A stretch of DNA of 64,000 nucleotides from CAYFFO01 sp964342485 (GCA_964342485.1 CAYFFO010000004.1:1-64000); one strand, 5' to 3'; counted from the stretch's first letter, positions 16,776 to 27,129 are shown. A program made the numbers and translations. Notes: generated by a model from the letters alone, not told the origin.

Positions 16776-19700
16776 CTAATTCCAGTTTTTTGACTTAGGC
16801 AAGATTTCATTCAAAACAAATCCCTCAATATGTTGAGCGATTACGTTAAGAGTTCCTTCTTTTCTAGATACTAACCCATCTATTTTCAATATAGGATTCA
16901 TAATTACATGCCTATAACGATCGAATATATCCGGCCATATTATAAAAGGCACATGACCAAATTCATCCTCTAAAGTAACGAACACTGCTTTAGCAAGAGG
17001 ATGCTGTCTCCGAATAACTAACCCTACTAAAGTTATTCTACTACCTTCCTTAAAGGCATCTAGTTCTTGGCTAGATGAAACTACAGAAGAAAGATCTTTT
17101 CTTATATACGCCATCAAATGGCTCTTTGGATGGATCCCAATAGTCTTGTATTCTCCAAGCATAATCTCCCAGTCAGTCATTAGCGGTAATTGAGCCATAT
17201 CTTGATCAACAGGGAATCTCAAAGTCCCTTGAGTCTTAATTTGCTTGGCTAATAAGCCTGTTTTCCATAATGCAGATTTCCTATCCTCTATAAATGAATC
17301 AAATGCTCCTGAAAAAATAAGATTCTCTACTAAATCATTTTGTAATTGAATTCTATTAATAGCATCCTCTAAAGACTTGAAAGCCCCTCCTTTATGTCGT
17401 GTTTCGAGTATCTTATTTACATTTGAAACACCCATTCCAGACACATTCAGCAAGCCTAAAATAAACAAATCTTTACCCACTATTGTACATTTAGACATGC
17501 TCCCATTTATATCCGGGTTTAACACCTTAATACCATGATTCTTGGCATCTTCCTTCAGTGTCTCAAGGTTATAAAATCCCATTGGCTGTTGATTAAAAAT
17601 TGCAACATAGAACTCAAGAGGATAATGGTATTTAAGCCAAGACATATGATAAGCAGTAATGCCAAAAGCATAAGCATGAGATTCTGGAAACATATATTGC
17701 CCTGAAAACTTGTCAAATATTTTTTTAGCTACTCTTCTAGATAATCCATTGGCTTTAGCACCATATAAAAAACGTTTCCAGTACAAATCTAGAAGAGCTT
17801 TATTATTTTTACGACTAAAGGCTCGTCGCAAATTATCTGCTTCACCATAACTAAAACCTGCTACAGAGACAGCCAGTTCATTAACCTGATCTTGGTAAAG
17901 AATAATCCCATGGGTACGTTCCAAGGCTAATCTTTCAGAATGATGGTCGTAATCCCAATCAATACGATCTCTGTACCGCTTAATAAACTCACTAATCCCA
18001 TGATTTACTCCAACACCTGGACGAACAGCAGCTACTTCATAAGCCATCTCAGTAAGGTTACTCGGCTTTAAACGAACAACTGTCTGCATCTGGGCTGCAG
18101 ATTCGATCTGAAAAATACCTATAGTATCTGCAGACTGAATTAATTCATATACATTTTTATCATCCATATCAATCTGTGAAAGATCAATGAATTTTCCCGT
18201 TCTGTCCTCTATCAATTCCAGAGTCTCTTGCATCTGAGATAAAGTACCTAGACTTAAAAAATCTATCTTTAAGATACCAGCATCTTTCAAGCTATCCTTG
18301 TCCCAATGGCAGATATATCTATCGTCTATTCCTGCAGGTTGTACTGGTACCATATCTATTAATGGTTTATCACTTATAATCATCCCACTGGGGTGTTGTG
18401 ATAAATACTTAGGGAACCCTTCCAATTCAATCGATAGCTCTAACACAAAATTCCAAATTGGAGTATCAAATTGATCATCTGACTTAGTAATTATATTAAA
18501 GTCTTCTTTCAAATCAATATTGTCTAACTTTGTTCTTAGTTGCATTATTTCGCCTGGTGGAATTGAAAGAACTTTTCCAATATCTCTTATACATCCTTTA
18601 ACCTTATATGTAGATATCGCCCCAGCTAAAGCAGACCTTTCCCAACCATACTTCTGATGAACACGCCTGATAGTCTCTTCTCGTATATCACGTGGAAAAT
18701 CTATATCGATATCTGGAATATTCTCAATATCTTCATTAATAAACCGGTTAACATTAAGACCGTATTTCAGAGGATCAATATGTGATAGACCTATTAGATA
18801 ACCAACTAACATTGCTACTGATGAACCACGACCACGACCTGGAGATCTCTCCTCTAGGGGAATTTCAGGGCTTCCGTGCCCAATATCAATCATCACCTCT
18901 CGAGCTATCTTTATTACTTCATAGTAGATTAAAAAGAAACCCGCAAGATCATGTATTTTAATCAAGCGAAATTCATCATTAAGCCTATTACGTATATGGG
19001 GTAATAGGCTGCCATATCTCCTAACTGCAGCTTCTTCACAAATCTTTTCAAGATAGCTTTGTGCCGTATCTCCAACAGGTATATCGTTATAATCTGGTAG
19101 CCTATATCCAAAATTCGTTTCAAGATTAAAATTACATTTGCTAGCTATCAAAAGCGTGTTTTCAATTGCTTGTGGAACCTCATGAAAGTATCTCTCCATT
19201 TCGTCTGCAGACCTGAGATAGAAATTAGAATTAGGACGTCTGTATAAATGTGATGCCTCAAGAGTTTTGTTATGTCGTATAGAGACTAGGATATCCTGTA
19301 ATCTACGTCTCTCAGGTACGTGATAGTGGACGTTATTAGTTGCAACTGGTCCAATAGCGAATTTACTAGCTAATCTTATTAATGACTTGTTTCGCAATGT
19401 GTCACCATAAACTAAATTCTGCTGTAATTCGATAAATACATTGGAAGTTCCAAACCATTCCAAATAACATCGAAGTTGATCTTCTGCCTCTTGAAATCTA
19501 CCTGCCTGCACAAGTCTAGATATTTTCCCTTTTGAACAACCCGTTAAAAGTATTACGCCCTCCGCATGTTTTTGAAAAAATACTGGATCAAGTCGTGGAT
19601 TTTTACGAGAACCATTAATACCCATATATGAAGCAGTCACCAAATTACATATATTTGCATAACCCTGTCTCGTTTCTGCTAAAAGAGTTAAATGTGATCC

Positions 19701-19919
19701 ATCAGTAAGAGATATTTCAACTCCCGTGATAGGATGTATCCCTACGCTATTTGCAATACGAGAGAATTCCATAGCACCACTCATATTATCGTGATCAGTA
19801 AGAGCCAGAGATGAATATTTGAGTTCATCAGCACGAATAATAAGCTCTTCTAAAGAAGATGCTCCTTCCTTAAACGAATAATTACTATGGCAATGTAATT
19901 CAACGTATTTATGTACCAT
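16776..19919 (-). CDS. dnaE2: Error-prone DNA polymerase III alpha subunit DnaE2
   Basis: C-family DNA polymerase of 1047 residues, the length of DnaE2 rather than replicative DnaE (about 1150-1200). Order: PHP domain (HCHSNYSF at residues 9-16, LTDHDNMSG), palm with catalytic Asp403/Asp405 in IPDIDIDFPRD, thumb/fingers (HPSGMIISDKP), helix-hairpin-helix region and a C-terminal OB fold (ITLVGLVIRRQHPLAK). DnaE2 extends past lesions together with ImuB during induced mutagenesis. It lies six bases after a DUF6504 gene and imuB, which fixes the assignment. The replicative polymerase is not in the window. Confidence 0.92.
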   Translation of the reverse strand: MVHKYVELHCHSNYSFKEGASSLEELIIRADELKYSSLALTDHDNMSGAMEFSRIANSVGIHPITGVEISLTDGSHLTLLAETRQGYANICNLVTASYMGINGSRKNPRLDPVFFQKHAEGVILLTGCSKGKISRLVQAGRFQEAEDQLRCYLEWFGTSNVFIELQQNLVYGDTLRNKSLIRLASKFAIGPVATNNVHYHVPERRRLQDILVSIRHNKTLEASHLYRRPNSNFYLRSADEMERYFHEVPQAIENTLLIASKCNFNLETNFGYRLPDYNDIPVGDTAQSYLEKICEEAAVRRYGSLLPHIRNRLNDEFRLIKIHDLAGFFLIYYEVIKIAREVMIDIGHGSPEIPLEERSPGRGRGSSVAMLVGYLIGLSHIDPLKYGLNVNRFINEDIENIPDIDIDFPRDIREETIRRVHQKYGWERSALAGAISTYKVKGCIRDIGKVLSIPPGEIMQLRTKLDNIDLKEDFNIITKSDDQFDTPIWNFVLELSIELEGFPKYLSQHPSGMIISDKPLIDMVPVQPAGIDDRYICHWDKDSLKDAGILKIDFLSLGTLSQMQETLELIEDRTGKFIDLSQIDMDDKNVYELIQSADTIGIFQIESAAQMQTVVRLKPSNLTEMAYEVAAVRPGVGVNHGISEFIKRYRDRIDWDYDHHSERLALERTHGIILYQDQVNELAVSVAGFSYGEADNLRRAFSRKNNKALLDLYWKRFLYGAKANGLSRRVAKKIFDKFSGQYMFPESHAYAFGITAYHMSWLKYHYPLEFYVAIFNQQPMGFYNLETLKEDAKNHGIKVLNPDINGSMSKCTIVGKDLFILGLLNVSGMGVSNVNKILETRHKGGAFKSLEDAINRIQLQNDLVENLIFSGAFDSFIEDRKSALWKTGLLAKQIKTQGTLRFPVDQDMAQLPLMTDWEIMLGEYKTIGIHPKSHLMAYIRKDLSSVVSSSQELDAFKEGSRITLVGLVIRRQHPLAKAVFVTLEDEFGHVPFIIWPDIFDRYRHVIMNPILKIDGLVSRKEGTLNVIAQHIEGFVLNEILPKSKNWN

Positions 19920-19925
19920 AAAATC

Positions 19926-20213
19926 TCATACCCGTTGCTCATACCAAAAACCACTGATCATATCTCTGAAAATAGTTATATTTAGGCCTATATCAAAACC
20001 AACCTGATAATAACGTCTATTTATCGGTGCATCTCTCCACCACTCATCTTCAACCTCCCACATATCTTCAATTGAACATACCGTGTGCCATTTTCCATTT
20101 AAAAAAACACTCGACGGCTTCTGATCAAAAAGCTCTCTAACCTGAACTTTATTAGGCTGATTCAAGGGACGAATTCTATTAGTGAGTACCTTCTTTCGGG
20201 AATTCTTGAACAT
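19926..20213 (-). CDS. DUF6504 protein of the imuB-dnaE2 locus
   Basis: Protein of 95 residues whose C-terminal half (WEVEDEWWRDAPINRRYYQV, then FRDMISGFWYEQRV) matches the DUF6504 domain. That domain is known beside or fused to ImuB/DnaE2 in Chloroflexi and Actinobacteria. It overlaps the end of imuB by 52 bases and ends six bases before dnaE2, so the three are surely one transcript. A role as a small mutasome adaptor is inferred; its biochemistry is unknown. The first 25 residues are basic and could vary if a later start is used. Confidence 0.8.
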   Translation of the reverse strand: MFKNSRKKVLTNRIRPLNQPNKVQVRELFDQKPSSVFLNGKWHTVCSIEDMWEVEDEWWRDAPINRRYYQVGFDIGLNITIFRDMISGFWYEQRV

Positions 20214-21394
20214 GGCTCCATATCCATTACTTTATATAGTGGAACATCAATTTGTAATCGTATCTTTAGTCTATCTATAGCTTCACGTATTCTTTTCCTT
20301 TTATGCACATCTCCAAAAATATTAGATTGCACAGAAAACTCATCTACCATATCCAGAACTGTGATACTTATGCTTTCTAAAGGGCCTGGGAAATTAGTAG
20401 CCTTAAATATATCCTTCAAAGTATCTAGTAATAGTGACTTTCTATTAACAGGGATTTTTAGAGACACGACTTTATCCCATCTATTTTCGTTAGGTATATC
20501 CACTCTCACATATAAGGCTCTTATAAACTTACCGCCCAAGAATGGATCGGAAAATACCTGATCTAATAATCTATCTATAGCAAAAACGATCTCGAGTAGA
20601 GTTACAACAGGAAATTGGAAAGTAAAAACCTTAGTGATGGAATCATTTTGTTTAAAAGATATGATTGGCCTTTCGTCAATTCCGTTTGCGAGACTCCAAG
20701 CTAAACTACCACTCTTGCCAAATTGTGCTTGCATAGCTCCAATAGACACGGATGAAATCTGACCAATAGTGTGAAGCCCAAATGTATGAAGACGTGATTT
20801 TTCTTCCCAAGAAAGTGGAAGTCTGTCAATCGATATTTTTTCCAAAAAAACCGATACATCCTTGATAGGTGTAGCCGTTCGATCAGGGTTACAATATACC
20901 GCTGCTACATAAGATACAAATTTCGAATTAGCCAAACCAATACGTGGAACTAAATATCTCGGTATCGATTCAATCAAAATGTTTAAAATTCCTTTATGTC
21001 CTCCATAGATTATTTCAGTTCCTTTCATACCTAAATAAAATATCCCAAGATTTTCTTTTTCTACTAAAGGAGTAAGATTTAACAATGTATTCGCAATCTG
21101 ATCATTTTTCTTCTTGTAATAGAATTCATCTGCATTGATAAGAAGGGAGTTTTTATATCGAGAAGGTACCTTTTCTAACGGCATTCCCGATATCACACCT
21201 TTTATTTGTGGTGAATAATCTAGAATTTTTGCACCATTTTTAGAACTGGTGATAATTAAAAACGCTTTATGCTGAAGAATTTTATTTCTACGTATTTCTA
21301 ATTTCGCGGGTAAATGTGTGATTAACAAACATACAATATCAATTTGTTCCATTGACTCTATCAGCATCCAATTTATAACTATAATATAGCACAT
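20162..21394 (-). CDS. imuB: ImuB-like, catalytically inactive Y-family polymerase
   Basis: Y-family polymerase fold of 410 residues. The N-terminus (MEQIDIVCLLITHLP) lacks the Asp of the usual DMDAFF motif, and the second acidic motif is changed to LGIFYLGMKG, so both metal-binding sites are lost, as in ImuB. The little-finger region (about 230-370) follows, and the protein ends in PERRYSLIEF. ImuB is a clamp-binding scaffold that recruits DnaE2. No clear beta-clamp peptide stood out. The listed ATG lies inside a candidate LexA box, so translation more likely begins at the ATG at 21367 or 21352. No imuA gene is adjacent. Confidence 0.82.
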   Translation of the reverse strand: MCYIIVINWMLIESMEQIDIVCLLITHLPAKLEIRRNKILQHKAFLIITSSKNGAKILDYSPQIKGVISGMPLEKVPSRYKNSLLINADEFYYKKKNDQIANTLLNLTPLVEKENLGIFYLGMKGTEIIYGGHKGILNILIESIPRYLVPRIGLANSKFVSYVAAVYCNPDRTATPIKDVSVFLEKISIDRLPLSWEEKSRLHTFGLHTIGQISSVSIGAMQAQFGKSGSLAWSLANGIDERPIISFKQNDSITKVFTFQFPVVTLLEIVFAIDRLLDQVFSDPFLGGKFIRALYVRVDIPNENRWDKVVSLKIPVNRKSLLLDTLKDIFKATNFPGPLESISITVLDMVDEFSVQSNIFGDVHKRKRIREAIDRLKIRLQIDVPLYKVMDMEPCSRIPERRYSLIEFVP

Positions 21395-21400
21395 TAGTTC
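21389..21400 (-). promoter_or_regulatory. Candidate LexA (SOS) box of imuB
   Basis: On the minus strand the sequence reads GAACTAATGTGC, which matches the Gram-positive LexA consensus GAAC-N4-GTTC at seven of eight positions. It overlaps the first possible imuB ATG. Its location before a mutasome operon makes it plausible; one mismatch and AT-rich DNA keep it tentative. Confidence 0.3.
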
Positions 21401-21647
21401 TAATTATCAAGTAAACTGTACAATAAATAAGGTAACCAAGACTGTAAATAAAAAAACTTATTCCTTGCTAAACCGTATTTTTTCTGCTTTTTAAGCAACA
21501 TGCTTCTCTAAGACTTCTTAGAATTAGAAATATAAACACCTGAATAAAATCTTAACTACTAAGTGCAGGAAAGTAACAAGCCATTTGTGAAGTTAGAAAA
21601 ATAGAGTAAATACGTGAATTCCAGTAAACAACTACTACCTTTATAGG

Positions 21648-23306
21648 CTATATTTCACCTGATTCTAAGTGCTCACCAAACACCTTCCTAAAAACATCAG
21701 CAATCTCTCCAATAGTTGCGTATGACTCAACACATTCTAAGATTGCAGGCATTGTATTTTCATCACTCCGAGCCACCGATTCAAGCCTAGAAATAGCAGC
21801 CTTTACTAAACCAGCATCCCGTTCACTTCTGACACGCTTCACTCTATCTATCTGTTTTTGCACTTCAAAAGTGTCGATCGCCTGTAACTTACCTATCGGT
21901 GGATTATCTGAAATATACTCATTTACACCAACCACTATTCTGTCTGATTTCTCGACTTGTCTCTGCATATTAAAAGCACTCTCGTGAATCTCTCTCATTT
22001 GGTATCCCTGATCTATAGCCTCCACAGCACCACCCATATTATCTATCTGTTGGATATATTTGTATGCTGCTGCTTCTAACCGATCAGTCATATCCTCAAT
22101 ATAATATGAGCCACCAAGAGGATCCACCGTCTCGGTAACACCACTCTCATGCGCAAGTATCTGTTGTGTACGTAAGGATAATTGAACTGAATCCTCAGTT
22201 GGCAATGCCAGAGCTTCATCTTTAGAATTTACATGCAAAGACTGCGTCCCTCCTAAAATTGCAGCCAAAGCTTGTACTGTTGTCCTAACCACATTGTTTT
22301 CAGGTTGCTGTGCCGTTAAGGAAACACCAGCAGTCTGTGTATGAAATCTAAGCATCCAGGAACGAGGGTTTTTTGCACCAAATCTATCCCTCATTATAGA
22401 GGACCACATACGACGCGCAGCCCTGAATTTAGATACTTCTTCAAGAAGGTTACTCTGCGAAACAAAAAAGAACGATAACCTACCAGCAAAATCGTCTACA
22501 TCCAAACCTGAATCTACTGCAGCTTTAACATATGCGATAGCATTAGCAAATGTAAATGCTAACTCCTGCACAGCTGTAGCACCAGCTTCACGCATATGGT
22601 ATCCACTAATACTAATTGTATTCCAACGAGGAATTTCTTTACTACAATACTTAAATACATCAGTCACCAATCGCATAGATGGCGATGCGGGATATATATA
22701 AGTCCCCCTTGCTATGTATTCCTTCAGAATATCATTCTGCAAAGTGCCATTCAGATCCAAGGGTGATGAACCTTGCTTTTTTGCAACCGCTATGTAAAAC
22801 GCAAGAAGTATCGAAGCAGTCGCGTTAATAGTCATCGAAGTGCTAACAGTGTTCAAAGGTATTCCATTAAACAATGTCTCCATATCAGCTAGGCTACTAA
22901 CAGGAACCCCCGCTCTACCTACTTCTCCAGCTGATATTGGATGATCCGAGTCATAACCTGTCTGAGTTGGCAAATCAAATGCTATACTCAGTCCCGTTTG
23001 ACCTTGCTCAAGTAGATATCTATATCGCCGATTTGATTCCTCCGGAGAAGTCAATCCGGCATATTGCCTCATAGTCCAGACTCGACCTCTATACATATTA
23101 GGCTGGACTCCACGAGTAAACGGATATTCTCCAGGATATCCAATCTTCTCCTGAAAATTTTCCTGATTCTTTCCAACTGGACCATAAATCGTATCTATAT
23201 CTAGACCAGAATCAGACTCAAAAATCTCTTTTCTTTCAGGGAAGCGATCTAATATAGGACGAAGTGTATTTTCTTCCCATTCATCTTTACTTCTATATCC
23301 CATCAA
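21648..23306 (-). CDS. mcmA1: Methylmalonyl-CoA mutase, large (catalytic) subunit
   Basis: Coenzyme-B12-dependent mutase that interconverts methylmalonyl-CoA and succinyl-CoA, 552 residues. [23 protein letters not shown] is the conserved N-terminal motif with the substrate Tyr and Arg, and [18 protein letters not shown] is the CoA-barrel signature. The C-terminal cobalamin domain (DxHxxG) is absent, as in archaeal/Chloroflexi heteromeric enzymes whose B12 subunit is a separate gene; none is nearby. The true start is probably the ATG at 23303, one codon after a TTG. It is 45 bp downstream of the aldolase gene. Confidence 0.92.
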   Translation of the reverse strand: MMGYRSKDEWEENTLRPILDRFPERKEIFESDSGLDIDTIYGPVGKNQENFQEKIGYPGEYPFTRGVQPNMYRGRVWTMRQYAGLTSPEESNRRYRYLLEQGQTGLSIAFDLPTQTGYDSDHPISAGEVGRAGVPVSSLADMETLFNGIPLNTVSTSMTINATASILLAFYIAVAKKQGSSPLDLNGTLQNDILKEYIARGTYIYPASPSMRLVTDVFKYCSKEIPRWNTISISGYHMREAGATAVQELAFTFANAIAYVKAAVDSGLDVDDFAGRLSFFFVSQSNLLEEVSKFRAARRMWSSIMRDRFGAKNPRSWMLRFHTQTAGVSLTAQQPENNVVRTTVQALAAILGGTQSLHVNSKDEALALPTEDSVQLSLRTQQILAHESGVTETVDPLGGSYYIEDMTDRLEAAAYKYIQQIDNMGGAVEAIDQGYQMREIHESAFNMQRQVEKSDRIVVGVNEYISDNPPIGKLQAIDTFEVQKQIDRVKRVRSERDAGLVKAAISRLESVARSDENTMPAILECVESYATIGEIADVFRKVFGEHLESGEI

Positions 23307-23351
23307 GCATCCATTAAAAATAATTCTATAAAATTAAGATTGAAACCAACT

Positions 23352-24374
23352 TTACATATCCATTGAAGCATCATATTCTCCTCTACGAGCTGCAGCCGTC
23401 ACGGATGCTCTATGCAAGAATGCATCTTGAACTTTAGATTTATTATCAACATCACCCATCCAAGCCTTAAGTGGTGAAGACTGCAGACCGCGACCATAAG
23501 AAAAACTAAGTTGCCAAGGAACATCCATCGTATTGGCAATACGGTTAATTGAATCAAGATTTAAAGTAGCTTCAGAATCACTTTGGCCGCCAGAGAGAAA
23601 GGCCACTCCTGGGACTGCCGCAGGTACTACTCTCTTTAAACAGGCCACTGTCTTTTCTGCCACTTCTTCCGAATCTGCTCGATTCAAGGCACTCTTTCCA
23701 GACAAAATCATATTTGTCTTAAGTATGGTCCCTTCCAAAATAACTTTATGTATACCCAGCTGGTAATACATTTCTCTTAAAGCAGACTCAGTCTCTTCAA
23801 AACATCTACCAATATCATGGGTACCATCCATCAATATTTCAGGCTCTACCATAGGTACAAGTCCAGCCTCTTGGCTCAAAGCTGCAAATCTAGCGAGCCC
23901 ATGAGCATTAGCCTCAGAACAATATCTGCTGGGAATACCATCCCCTATAGTGTAAATTGCTCTCCATTTCGTAAATCTAGCTCCCAATTCACAGTATTCT
24001 TGTAACCTATCCCTTAGACCATCGAGACCCTCCGTTACCTGCTCAGAAGCAGTACCTGCTAAAAGGTGCCCGCTCTTATCAACTTTGATACCTGGAATAA
24101 TACCCTTGTCCTGTATAAGTTTTACCAAAGGAACTCCATTCGATCCTTCTTGTTTAATAGTTTCATCGTAAAGGATTACTCCGCTAATATAATCTTCAAT
24201 TCCATTAGTAGTTAAAAGCATTTCACGATAATCTCTACGATTGTTTTCGGTAGATTCTACATTTATACTGTCAAACCGCTTCTTTATAGTGCCTGAACTT
24301 TCATCAGCTGCCAAAATACCTTTACCTGGCGCTACCATATTGACTGCTGTTGTATTAAGTTTTGAAATATCCAC
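23352..24374 (-). CDS. fbaB: Class I fructose-bisphosphate aldolase
   Basis: Schiff-base aldolase of 340 residues related to the eukaryotic type. The active-site Lys is residue 219 in VILEGTILKTNMILSGK; GILAADESSGTIKKRF and SGGQSDSEAT are family motifs. It splits or forms fructose-1,6-bisphosphate. It starts with GTG, preceded by AAGGAGG. FBPase lies immediately upstream in the same direction (45 bp), implying use in gluconeogenesis, with methylmalonyl-CoA mutase downstream feeding carbon through succinyl-CoA. Confidence 0.95.
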   Translation of the reverse strand: MDISKLNTTAVNMVAPGKGILAADESSGTIKKRFDSINVESTENNRRDYREMLLTTNGIEDYISGVILYDETIKQEGSNGVPLVKLIQDKGIIPGIKVDKSGHLLAGTASEQVTEGLDGLRDRLQEYCELGARFTKWRAIYTIGDGIPSRYCSEANAHGLARFAALSQEAGLVPMVEPEILMDGTHDIGRCFEETESALREMYYQLGIHKVILEGTILKTNMILSGKSALNRADSEEVAEKTVACLKRVVPAAVPGVAFLSGGQSDSEATLNLDSINRIANTMDVPWQLSFSYGRGLQSSPLKAWMGDVDNKSKVQDAFLHRASVTAAARRGEYDASMDM

Positions 24375-24419
24375 TACACCCTCCTTATTCAGCTTTTAAA
24401 TAAATGCGAATCTACAAAA

Positions 24420-25397
24420 TCAATTGCCATTTATGGTTTGAACTACCAAATCTACTTCAAGTTTATTACCTAGAATTAAAGGTGTCCGTTGATGTCTAGC
24501 AGAAGGCTGTATATCTAGAATACGTTGTGCATTTGAGTAACCTGCACCTCCTGCCTGTTCAGCTACGAAAGCTAACGGGTTAGCTTCGTACATAAGTCTA
24601 AGTTTCCCTTCTGGATTTTTAATATCTCCCGTATACAAAAAAATTCCGCCTTTTAGTAAATTCCTATGGAAATCAGCGACTAAAGAACCTACATACCTAA
24701 GAGAATATTCGTCTCTAAGCTTATCTACTGCCTTCTGAGTTGATTTATCAAACTTAGAATAATTACCCACATTTAAACTATAGTACTCGCATTTCACTGG
24801 AATTTTGACATCCTGATGGGTCAAAATAAACTGACCCTTACCTACATCCAGAGTAAACCCATTAACACAACCCTTGGTAGCAACTATCATAACGGTACTC
24901 GAACCATAAACCACGTAAACAGCAGCTATTTGTTCGTTACCGGGACGCAAGAGAATTGACTCTGTTACTGGGTCATCGCCTGAGCGTCTCCAAATCCCAA
25001 ATATTGAACCTATGGTTACAGCAACATCAATATTAGATGATCCATCTACAGGATCCATTTGAACAACATAATTATGTCCGTCCCCGTCTCCCACCACTTC
25101 AACACCTTCAATTTCTTCACAGCCAATTGCTGCTACCCGAGCACTATTCCTGAGTGTATCTACAAAAATATTTGAACCAGCTTCGTCGAGACGTTGGACA
25201 ATTTCTCCATGAACGTTTTTATCGCCTGTTACCCCCAGAGAATCTCCTAAAGCTGCTTTCTGTACCTCAGTGTTTACTCTTCTAGCTCCAATAGCAATCG
25301 CTGATATTACCGAATCCAATCCAATAAGAGATCGATCTTCTCGAATCAAAGAATCTATATATACTTCCAATGAAGAGATCTTTTTATCGTTATTCAT
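24420..25397 (-). CDS. fbp: Class 1 fructose-1,6-bisphosphatase
   Basis: Hydrolyses fructose-1,6-bisphosphate to fructose-6-phosphate, the irreversible gluconeogenic step; 325 residues. The metal-binding motif MDPVDGSSNIDVAVTIGSIFGI is complete, and GGIFLYTGDIKNPEGKLRLMYEANP is the substrate-binding C-terminal motif. It heads the fbp-aldolase-mutase run. A GGTGA element precedes the ATG. Light-type redox Cys inserts are not seen. Confidence 0.95.
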   Translation of the reverse strand: MNNDKKISSLEVYIDSLIREDRSLIGLDSVISAIAIGARRVNTEVQKAALGDSLGVTGDKNVHGEIVQRLDEAGSNIFVDTLRNSARVAAIGCEEIEGVEVVGDGDGHNYVVQMDPVDGSSNIDVAVTIGSIFGIWRRSGDDPVTESILLRPGNEQIAAVYVVYGSSTVMIVATKGCVNGFTLDVGKGQFILTHQDVKIPVKCEYYSLNVGNYSKFDKSTQKAVDKLRDEYSLRYVGSLVADFHRNLLKGGIFLYTGDIKNPEGKLRLMYEANPLAFVAEQAGGAGYSNAQRILDIQPSARHQRTPLILGNKLEVDLVVQTINGN

Positions 25398-25582
25398 AGA
25401 TTCACCATAAATATAGAACAGGATAGCTATAATTTAACCTTAATTGCGTAATTGTACAATTACGATACTGGGATTTTAATCTATATTCAACAATGATATT
25501 TCTAATAACCATAAAATTTCTCTCTGAAATAATCTTTATTTCATCAATATGAGATGGAACCTTTCTTAACTTGATTCACATC

Positions 25583-26104
25583 TTAACCATCAAGTATTTC
25601 TACTTTGACACCAAGTTTTATTCCAACAGAACTTATGTATCGATCTATATTTACGGCATTATTCGATAAATATTTAGCAATAAATCGCATAATGCGATTG
25701 TCTATTTGCCCTTCTTCAGAAACTGATAGTAAAGTTACTTCTCCTACTTCTCGTATCTCTACAGCCCAAGTAATACTGTAAGAGGCTTTTTCATCAACGA
25801 TCCGTCTAATGAACCTATGGAGCGGAAAGATCTCAACAGTTTCCCAAATCACAATATTGCCTTTATAATCAGTCTCTTCCCAGCGTTCTCTTCCTGACAA
25901 ATAAGAAAGTCGCTCGGCTGCTTTTAAATATGAACCCAATTTATCGTAAGATGAAAAATCTGAAATAACATGCCACACATCGACCATCGACCGGTTCAAG
26001 TACGCTACACGGGTAGTCCTATATTGCTTATCCAATCTGCGAATAGACCAAAAAACAGACAATAAAAGCAGAGAAAGAATTAAGGCAATAATTAATAAAA
26101 TCAT
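25583..26104 (-). CDS. Membrane-anchored SRPBCC (START-like) protein
   Basis: Protein of 173 residues with one N-terminal helix (ILLIIALILSLLLLSVFWSI) and then an SRPBCC fold: VAYLNRSMVDVWHVISDFSSYDKLGSYLKAAERL is the typical first strand-helix unit, and IEDRRIMRF-like C-terminal helix residues follow. These domains bind hydrophobic ligands. No ligand or pathway can be named. It lies between the fbp gene and the collagen-like lipoprotein gene, all on the minus strand but separated by 100-185 bases. Confidence 0.6.
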   Translation of the reverse strand: MILLIIALILSLLLLSVFWSIRRLDKQYRTTRVAYLNRSMVDVWHVISDFSSYDKLGSYLKAAERLSYLSGRERWEETDYKGNIVIWETVEIFPLHRFIRRIVDEKASYSITWAVEIREVGEVTLLSVSEEGQIDNRIMRFIAKYLSNNAVNIDRYISSVGIKLGVKVEILDG

Positions 26105-26211
26105 ATAAAGATTTCAGCTCATTAAGTTAAAAGCTTTAGTGTCAATAAAGATCATTTCACAAATCGAGTTTTCTTAGTATGCCTTATGCATACAACGCAT
26201 ATTTATCTTGT

Positions 26212-27114
26212 TTATTTAGGTTCAGTAACAAATAGAGGTGCGGTAGCGATAGAACCTTCGGAACCATAAGCCTCTAGCGTATATGCCCCAGGTTCAAGTG
26301 TATCTTTAATAATTTTAACCGCAATCATAGAAACACCTTTATCATTCACTGAACCCTGACCAACAGATTTCCTCTTAATATCTTCATTGGCAACTGTACC
26401 TGTTATTACCATTAAAGTTATATTCTCATTAGGGTTGAAACCTGACCCTTTAATCTCTATTTCTCCACCAATAGCTACAGTCCCTGCAATAAGGCTTGGT
26501 GCGACACCAGGTATTGGTACTTCTTGGATAATCGGAGCTGCTGAACCAAGTAGCCAAAGGGGCTGGCTAGCAGCACTTCCATCTGCCCCATTGGCCTTCA
26601 AAGTAACTACCCCTACAGATAAGAGATCATCTACGTTCTTCAATACACTCCCAAGAGCATCTAATTTTTTGATCCTAAAAGAAAAAGCTCCACCTCTATT
26701 CGCATCTACAAAACCTAAGTTTGGCTCCTTCCCGTCACCTAAATCAAAAAACAACATAACAGGTTCGTACTTTCTAAATCCTGAACCCGCAATAATAACT
26801 CCTTCATCTAAATAAATTTGAGATTTATTTGTAATAAGACTTGCTTCAGGAGACACAGAATCTGATCCTTTTGGACCTTGAGGACCCTGTAAACCTTGTA
26901 CTCCTGGATTCCCTGGGTTTCCCGGGAGCCCCGGATCACCGGGTATTCCCTGAGGACCTCTGGGGCCTGGATTACCAGGATTGCCTGGAAGCCCAGGGAG
27001 TCCTGGTTCACCTGGCTCACCTTGGGGACCACGACACCCTAGAGACACAGTGGAAATCAACAAAACAATAGATATTATTAATACAACCAGGAACGGACGA
27101 TTATGTTGCTTCAT
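26212..27114 (-). CDS. Collagen-like repeat lipoprotein with two IPT-like domains
   Basis: Exported lipoprotein of about 300 residues. A signal peptide ends in the lipobox SLGC, with the lipidated Cys at residue 27 from this start. Eighteen uninterrupted Gly-X-Y triplets rich in Pro follow, enough for a short collagen triple helix. Two similar beta domains come next ([14 protein letters not shown] and [14 protein letters not shown]), each like an IPT/TIG or Big-like fold. I chose the second ATG because GGAG lies about nine bases upstream; the ORF runs five codons further to 27129. It would form a trimeric stalk on the outer face of the membrane. Confidence 0.75.
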   Translation of the reverse strand: MKQHNRPFLVVLIISIVLLISTVSLGCRGPQGEPGEPGLPGLPGNPGNPGPRGPQGIPGDPGLPGNPGNPGVQGLQGPQGPKGSDSVSPEASLITNKSQIYLDEGVIIAGSGFRKYEPVMLFFDLGDGKEPNLGFVDANRGGAFSFRIKKLDALGSVLKNVDDLLSVGVVTLKANGADGSAASQPLWLLGSAAPIIQEVPIPGVAPSLIAGTVAIGGEIEIKGSGFNPNENITLMVITGTVANEDIKRKSVGQGSVNDKGVSMIAVKIIKDTLEPGAYTLEAYGSEGSIATAPLFVTEPK

Positions 27115-27129
27115 AAAACTACTCTCCAT

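Noticed and set aside
26880..27030. Short-period repeat resembling a microsatellite or CRISPR
   Set aside because: It is the 9-base periodicity of Gly-X-Y coding; there are no spacers or conserved repeat unit.
26387..27071. Plus-strand ORFs rich in Gly and Pro opposite the collagen-like gene
   Set aside because: They are the antisense reading of Gly-X-Y codons, which are themselves Pro/Gly-like on the other strand.
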